A stretch of DNA of 13,344 nt from Phoronis ovalis (lineage: Eukaryota; Phoronida; Phoronidae), in contig JAOXYB010038762.1 of the NCBI GenBank assembly GCA_028565635.1, forward strand, positions 1 through 13,344, written 5' to 3'. The position numbers and the translations under genes were made by a program. Below the pieces are notes generated by a model. It had not been told where the DNA came from. It did not search any database and was given only the letters and a program-made list of their open reading frames with translations. Positions 8,566-13,344 of the stretch are shown piece after piece; position 1 is the stretch's first letter; each line of letters starts with the position of its first letter.

Positions 8566-11491
8566 GCTTGGTGAAGATCAGGCTCCACATCCTTGTATGT
8601 GAAGAATTTCTGAGGGGGCACAGGTCGTCCTAGGGTGACCCGCCTACTTTTGCGGGATGCCCTTGTAGTAACGATCTGCCCGACCCCATACCAACTTAAC
8701 AAAAGTAATTATCTTACTTATGTGAGACCAAAAAAAAAGTTGTTTAATGGGCCTGACCACTTCAAATTTTGTTTTTGTAAAAATTGGAAAACACGAAAAC
8801 CCAAATTGTCATGGTGTTTTCTTTTCTTTAAACACTAAAAAAAAGTCCAATGGACTTGATTTTTAAGGGCTTTCGCCCATTAAGCAACTTTTATTTTTGG
8901 TGTGGCCTACTACTACCACTAAAAGTAGACTTTCAACAATTTTATGTTGTGCTCATGAATTTACAGGACTGGAGAGAAGAAAAAGAAGCAACATATTTGC
9001 CATATAACAGGATGTGGAAAGGTTTATGGAAAAACTTCACATTTACGGGCCCATCTAAGGTATGCTACTGTTACAAGAATCTAGAATAGGGATTTTCCAA
9101 GTTTGCATGGGCAGGTGCCTTTATCAAGTTGTATATTGCACTTCCCCTGTACTAAACATAGTATCTTTATATATTCTACCTTATATGACATATACTGTCA
9201 TGTTTACATGAAAGAAAAATCATAGTAGTATTGATATCAGGTGCATCCTCCGAACGCAGGTTTTCTCACTCTAAGCAAAATCCTGCGGTATTAGCCGTCC
9301 TTTCTGTGTATTTTACCACTAGCGATTCAGTCCTCTGATTGGGGCGGTTTTGTAAAATTCGCTTCAAGTGGCTTCCGGATCAAGTAAACAAGCAACAGGT
9401 GCTGTGTGTAGATATAAGTCCTGTCCCCCAGAAATCACGAAAAGCGGATCCTCCTGCAGAATTATCATCTTTTTATTTTTATGTCAAGCAAAAACAGATA
9501 AAGTTATTGCTTTAATTACTTTATGGCACCGGATAGAAAAGGCCTTATATTCTAACTCGGATGTCACTTGAGATTGGATATTTTAGTATAGATGATTGAC
9601 AGGGGTTTCCTTAGACAGAACAGCATGTTATATCCCCCGGCATTATTGCAGATATGTCATCAAAGGCGAAGTAATATTTTTAATGCCATACTAATTATAT
9701 CACACTTAATGCCAATTAATTCTAAATAAATAGCTACCTTAGGAAATTTTCAAGGTGTGGGAAAACCATGCCCCCTCCACATGCGAGGTTGAACAGCCTG
9801 AGTACGACGGAAACTTTAATATTAGACACATAATAGTTTAGTTATAGACACAGTATAGAGGTGGTGTTTGAAACTGTTTAAATAGAAGAGTAAGGCAATA
9901 TTTCGGACAATATGCATTTATTTACCTACAAGAAGAACTGTACCAACAGTCAAATTTACGAGAAAAATATCCAAGTACATAGGCCTTAGTCCAGGTTTAT
10001 AGTTATAAATAACTGTGATAGTAACTATTTATCTTTCATCGCACGGCCAAACAGGTTAGTGAATCACAAATGTCAGAATTATCCATTCTATCAGAAAACC
10101 TCCTCGATCATTCCTTGATTAAATCACACAGAGACGAATTACTGGCCCACTACTTAGAGGCATTTTAATAAAAATGAACTGTACCGCGTTGTCAATCCCA
10201 TTATCAGGGTTCCATCTTACACTTCTGTTTGTGTCCTTCATAAAGACCGATTTGATTGGCTGTTTCTGGCCCATATCATGACCTACTTTTTAAGGTCAGA
10301 TACATTACTTTCATGTGTAGTATGCCAGGGTAAATAAATATTGGAACGTATGTGAGAATATTCCCTTGGCATTGTGAAGATGTATCAGGTGAGGAGTATT
10401 TTGTATGAAAGACACTAGTCAGCTACAAAGATTCCAACTGGCAGTGGTTACTTTAATAATGCTTTTGTCATTCAGCTTAACTATGTGAATGCAACATGTA
10501 TCGTTGTCTTATACTAAATGACAAATGCAAAGTTTTTTTATATGACAAAGTCACATGCTTATAAAAATTTTAATAATTATGTTATTTCTGTCACTTACTA
10601 ATGTTACAAAAAATTAGTTTCTCTTGACTTTTAATGCATTGGCATGAACTTATTAGTAGTTACTCTTTTCTGAATGTATATGCTCCATGCAGTGAGCTAG
10701 CACCCTCTCACACATCTTGAAAATGAGGATGGAGATGTGCAACTCAGTATCCCATATTTTTCCTGTTGATGTGTATGTCAAGAAGGTAGTATACTACTCT
10801 TGAAGTTACTTTCTTGATTCGCTTTATGTGCCACCTAACTTCTTTGCTGTTACACAAGGCATAGTATGAATAGTATGGTTGTAAGAGTAAGCAGTTGTTC
10901 ATATTTTTATATATTTTAGATGGCATACTGGGGAACGTCCTTTTGTATGTAACTGGATATTCTGTGGGAAACGATTTACACGCTCTGATGAACTTCAGCG
11001 CCATAAGAGAACACATACCGGAGAGAAGCGATTTACTTGTTCTGAATGTGGCAAGAAATTTATGCGTAGCGATCACTTGTCCAAGCATGTTAAGACACAT
11101 GCTAATAAAAAGAACTCATCTAACAAGGAAGATAGTCAGGATAATCTAGGTGAGCTGTCTTGGTGATTATGAGGGTCTAGAATATTAGAAATATGTTTGT
11201 AGCAATTCAAGAAAGTCACCATATCGTTGTTTTGATTTTGCAATGTTTATCAAACTGTTTATTAATTTTATTTTGCACAAATAACAAAAATGAATCAATC
11301 ACTGATTTTGATGCAGTATTTAATATTAATGGCAGTTTTTTATTAATTATTCTTTAGATGACAGTCGCGATAGCACATCGCAAGATGGAATGGCAATTAT
11401 GACAGCAGAATCGGATAATGACGATGATCAACCAAGTTTGTCTATAAGCGAAAATCCTGTTCTCAATATTCCTTCCTTGCCAGGACAATGA
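5454..11491 (+). CDS. Sp1-4-type C2H2 zinc-finger transcription factor (six coding exons)
   Basis: Joining the six exons gives 2256 nt, 751 residues plus stop, close to vertebrate Sp1, Sp3 and Sp4 (about 780). Order of parts: Sp box [14 protein letters not shown] (26-39); Gln-rich region A (about 40-310); Ser/Thr-rich basic stretch (about 312-360); Gln-rich region B (about 385-530) with Trp418 in a GQWIQM context, like the WQ motif of Sp Gln-rich domains; Buttonhead box [10 protein letters not shown] (578-587); three fingers at 611-633 (C-x4-C), 641-663 (C-x4-C) and 671-691 (C-x2-C), all with x12-H-x3-H; acidic tail with ESDNDDDQ. Finger residues at -1, 3 and 6 are K/H/A, R/E/R and R/H/K, the GC-box code of Sp/KLF proteins. 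It should act in the nucleus, binding GGGGCGGGG and activating through the Gln-rich regions. The start has an in-frame TAA seven codons upstream and A at -3. The Gln-rich N-terminus favours the Sp1-4 group over Sp5 or Sp6-9; the exact orthologue is not resolved. Confidence 0.93.
5632..7159 (+). CDS. Sp factor coding exon 2 (Sp box and Gln-rich activation regions)
   Basis: Residues 22-530 plus the first base of codon 531. It begins after ATTGTAG with [10 protein letters not shown], placing the Sp box at the exon start. It is rich in Gln, Asn, Val, Ile, Thr and Ser, with almost no acidic residues, as in Sp activation domains. The donor TAG|GTAGGT at 7160 keeps the frame with exon 3; a second GT four bases later (7164) would shift it. 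Confidence 0.92.
7862..8069 (+). CDS. Sp factor coding exon 3 (Buttonhead box)
   Basis: Residues 531-600, entered in phase 1 after TTTGCTCCTAG. Trp544 lies in DPSKWTVVQ, and the Buttonhead box [10 protein letters not shown] sits at 578-587. The Buttonhead box is specific to Sp proteins and separates them from KLFs. The donor AAAA|GTGAGA leaves phase 2; without splicing, the next codon after Lys600 is TGA. Confidence 0.9.
8633..8662 (+). other. GC-rich hairpin in intron 3
   Basis: GGGTGACCCGC, loop of 8, GCGGGATGCCC. As RNA, 10 of 11 positions pair, two of them G-U. It lies in a GC-richer patch (about 8560-8700) inside an otherwise AT-rich intron, which hints at an inserted repeat. Confidence 0.4.
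8728..8900. mobile_element. Small inverted-repeat element in intron 3
   Basis: AGTTGTTTAATGGGC (8738-8752) is matched by its complement at 8875-8889 with one difference, and pairing extends outward through a CCAAAAA/TTTTTGG run to about 8728 and 8900. The interior holds smaller hairpins (GTCCAATGGAC near 8845; GGGCTTTCGCCC at 8867-8878). It has the size of a miniature element; no target-site duplication is defined. Confidence 0.5.
8967..9059 (+). CDS. Sp factor coding exon 4 (most of zinc finger 1)
   Basis: Completes Lys600 and encodes 601-630 plus two bases of Arg631. The acceptor is TTTACAG and the donor AAG|GTATGC. It carries a Lys-rich linker and finger 1 cysteines C611 and C616, recognition residues K622, H625 and A628, and the first zinc histidine H629. 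The exon ends between the two zinc histidines. Confidence 0.93.
9060..10919 (+). other. Intron 4 of the Sp factor gene (1860 nt)
   Basis: It begins GTATGC and ends with an AT-rich tract and TTTTAG. It interrupts finger 1. Inside are a hairpin at 9255-9287 (CGCAGGTTTT pairing with AAAATCCTGCG, one bulged base) and an inverted CCAAT box overlapping a GC box at 9337-9347. The rest is AT-rich with no exon, transposase or RNA gene that I can recognise. Confidence 0.7.
9337..9347 (+). promoter_or_regulatory. Overlapping inverted CCAAT box and GC box in intron 4
   Basis: GATTGG (9337-9342, complement CCAATC) runs into GGGGCGG (9341-9347). NF-Y and Sp proteins are known to cooperate at adjacent sites of this type. 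It could mark an intronic enhancer or alternative promoter; no transcript evidence. Confidence 0.3.
10920..11149 (+). CDS. Sp factor coding exon 5 (end of finger 1, fingers 2 and 3)
   Basis: Completes Arg631 and encodes 632-707 plus one base of codon 708. It opens with WHTGERPF. Finger 2 has C641, C646, H659, H663 with recognition residues R652, E655, R658. Finger 3 has C671, C674, H687, H691 with R680, H683, K686. Linkers TGERPF and TGEKRF are the standard Krüppel type. A basic tail follows. The donor is CTAG|GTGAGC. Confidence 0.95.
11358..11491 (+). CDS. Sp factor coding exon 6 (acidic C-terminal tail and stop)
   Basis: Completes Asp708, runs to Gln751 and ends in TGA at 11489-11491. The tail is Ser/Asp-rich (ESDNDDDQ), then hydrophobic ([12 protein letters not shown] end). 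The acceptor is TTCTTTAG. The joint keeps a single open frame; there is no domain to confirm it, so it is slightly less certain than exons 2-5. Confidence 0.85.
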
Positions 11492-12837
11492 CCAATAATG
11501 TACTCTGCTGCATAATTGTTGATTAGGTCGAACGGCTGAAAGCCTTTATCCATGCATCTTGTTTGTAGCATGTAAGAAGCTGTTGTAATAGTGAATATTT
11601 GAAACGTAGCACATATTTTAGTTGCAAAATGCATTCAAATATAATGCTTAAGTACGCATTAGTCCTTTGTAAAAGTATGTGCTTTACAGCTAGCTTACTA
11701 GTTAAAGTTTAGAGCAGCCTCAGGTGCTTGTTAAATGTGGTACAGAAAAACATGCCATCTCATGCTTGCCAAAATGAAAACAAGGAAGGGAGATTATTAG
11801 GAAAGATATCTACCATAAATATAAATATCATACATGAATCAGATATTTCACACACTTTCCAAGTCATTTGGTGCACAAAGGTATGTACATTTGCCCAGGT
11901 ATTGTATCTTCACCCTGAGGTATAAAACAATGGTTATTATTGTGCAGAGTATCAAAAATGTCTGAATTATGACAACCTATGTGAATATATGCATCTCTAA
12001 GTAGACAATATGTACTTTTGTGTATGTTATTAATATTTTAGTAGGTCCAATAAGTCATGCTTTGTTTTGTGCCTAGAAGTTTGACATAAAAAATTATTTT
12101 GCAGACTCCTTGTTTGGATTAAAATTGTAATTAATATATGGTCATCAGATCTTATGCTGCGTTTTTTTTAGGTACCGTGCAATTTCTGATGAAGCATGGA
12201 TACAACATTTCATGTATATCATTAATATCCTATGTACTAAATATAAGCTATACATTGTAATGATACAGATATTAATATATTTGTTGTGGCATGTGCTAAT
12301 ATCACATACATGATATGCCTCAAAGCAACAAAATTTTTGCGGTAATTATTTATTAAATTGGCAATAAACCTGATATCCATCGTAACATAATTCTCGCAGT
12401 ACATTCATCAAATTGGTATTCCATAATATTGATAGAATTATCTGACACAATCAGAAACAAAAAGAATTACACATCTTAATGTTCAGTCTTCTCTCTGAAG
12501 ACTTCATTGGAAGAATGAACTGGTCACATGTATTTGACATGTTGTCCAACTTGCCATCTGGTGGTGAAGGAAGAGAATACTGGTTCATTCTGATAAAATC
12601 TACTGAGAGACTATGAAATGTTGAGGTTAATAACTGTTTTTTTCTGCATGTGTAGAATAATTATTCTCATGCAATGTAATTTTTGTAAAATACATATGAT
12701 GCTCATATACAAAAGTTGTATCTTTCCAACTGGTAACTGAACAAAATAGTCTAGTCTCACCCAACTTGTGCTTTTAAGTATTAAACCATATTCCAGTAAT
12801 ATTAATGTTCTTGTTAAATTAATGCTGGGAAAATGTG

Positions 12838-12860
12838 AATAAAATTGTAATTATTACAAT
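12838..12860 (+). terminator. Poly(A) signal followed by a palindrome
   Basis: AATAAA at 12838-12843 is followed at once by ATTGTAAT-T-ATTACAAT (12844-12860). TG-rich sequence (TGTATGTATGTTTGT) begins about 15 nt later, a good downstream element for cleavage. Confidence 0.5.
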
Positions 12861-13049
12861 ATTGAATGTCCTGTATGTATGTTTGTAATACTGTTTGTGG
12901 CAAAGAAACCGTTTTATCTGTCCTCAATTAAATGCTGTTAACTTTGCTTCAAGAATTAATACACCACAATTTTTATATATAGTAATACATGCTCTTGTAC
13001 AACCAAAATGTTTCCATGTTTTGTATAATTATAGATTGTAATTTTATGT

Positions 13050-13055
13050 AATAAA
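13050..13055 (+). terminator. Candidate poly(A) signal with good context
   Basis: AATAAA preceded by two TGTA elements (upstream CFIm-type motifs) and followed about 20 nt later by the T/G-rich GTTGGTTTTATTTTTTGG. Confidence 0.5.
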
Positions 13056-13297
13056 TTATTTAACATATTTCAGTTGGTTTTATTTTTTGGACTCTACATC
13101 ATTTACATTTGGTGTCTGTGTATGCTATGTAGTAGGCTAGAAGCAGATACTGCAAGTTGAAACAAAACAAAATTATTAACTGTTTTGCACTCAATGTAAC
13201 TGCCATTGTTACTCTCAATGATTTATTAAACTATAAACAGGTGCTCCCAAGTATATATAAACTACAATTTTTTTTTTGTACATGTTCTGTTTGTGCT

Positions 13298-13340
13298 AAT
13301 AAATTGTATTATACTGAGTATGTGATACACACTCAGTATA
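13298..13340 (+). terminator. Last poly(A) signal with adjoining hairpin at the window edge
   Basis: AATAAA at 13298-13303 is followed by TATACTGAGT (13310-13319) and its perfect complement ACTCAGTATA (13331-13340), a 10-bp stem with an 11-base loop. It may be part of a repeat cut by the window end rather than a processing signal. Confidence 0.4.
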
Positions 13341-13344
13341 TATA

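Larger units (their letters stand above)
11492..13320 (+). other. Probable 3' UTR and downstream flank of the Sp factor gene
   Basis: AT-rich sequence after the TGA with no further coding potential that I recognise. Poly(A) signals AATAAA occur at 12363, 12838, 13050 and 13298, so the UTR may end at any of several places, about 0.9 to 1.8 kb after the stop. Confidence 0.6.

Noticed and set aside
9368-9571. 67-codon open frame in intron 4 as an alternative exon
   Set aside because: No splice sites in a compatible phase and no resemblance to Sp proteins.
10744-11100. 118-codon minus-strand frame and an 84-codon plus-strand frame over the same bases
   Set aside because: Both are other-frame shadows of exon 5, whose true frame encodes zinc fingers 2 and 3.
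1-13344. Bacterial features: operons, CRISPR arrays, insertion sequences, riboswitches
   Set aside because: The spliced Sp-family gene and base composition show animal nuclear DNA; no spaced direct-repeat array is present.

Overview
The window is nuclear DNA from an animal, most likely an invertebrate. It is AT-rich, carries a six-exon gene with GT..AG introns, holds several inverted-repeat elements, and has AATAAA poly(A) signals. The two recognisable genes, an Sp1-4-type zinc-finger factor and a kinin-like neuropeptide precursor, fit a protostome (arthropod, mollusc or relative). I cannot settle the phylum from the sequence alone.

Layout. Bases 35-347 are a GC-richer, almost fully palindromic foldback element. 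Bases 805-1308 on the minus strand hold an uninterrupted 167-residue secretory precursor. It has a signal peptide and three C-terminal copies of F-x-x-W-x-Gly between basic cleavage sites, predicted to give FKPWS-amide, LFQTWK-amide and QFAIWK-amide. This is the most interesting item in the window. Bases 1309-5453 are the intergenic space between two divergently transcribed genes. It contains a 735-bp foldback element (2844-3578), other palindromes, a canonical GC box (4837-4844) and a possible TATA-containing promoter just before the second gene.

Bases 5454-11491 on the plus strand carry the Sp-family gene. I joined six exons (5454-5516, 5632-7159, 7862-8069, 8967-9059, 10920-11149, 11358-11491) into one 751-residue reading frame. 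It encodes an Sp box, two glutamine-rich activation regions separated by a Ser/Thr-rich basic stretch, a Buttonhead box, three C2H2 fingers with the Sp/KLF GC-box-reading residues, and an acidic tail. Intron 3 contains a small inverted-repeat element and a strong GC-rich hairpin; intron 4 contains a GC box overlapping an inverted CCAAT box. Bases 11492 to the end are an AT-rich 3' UTR with several poly(A) signals, the last next to a 10-bp-stem hairpin at the window edge.

The two genes have no obvious functional link: one is a general GC-box transcription factor and the other a secreted neuropeptide precursor. GC boxes upstream of and inside the Sp gene make autoregulation plausible but unproven.
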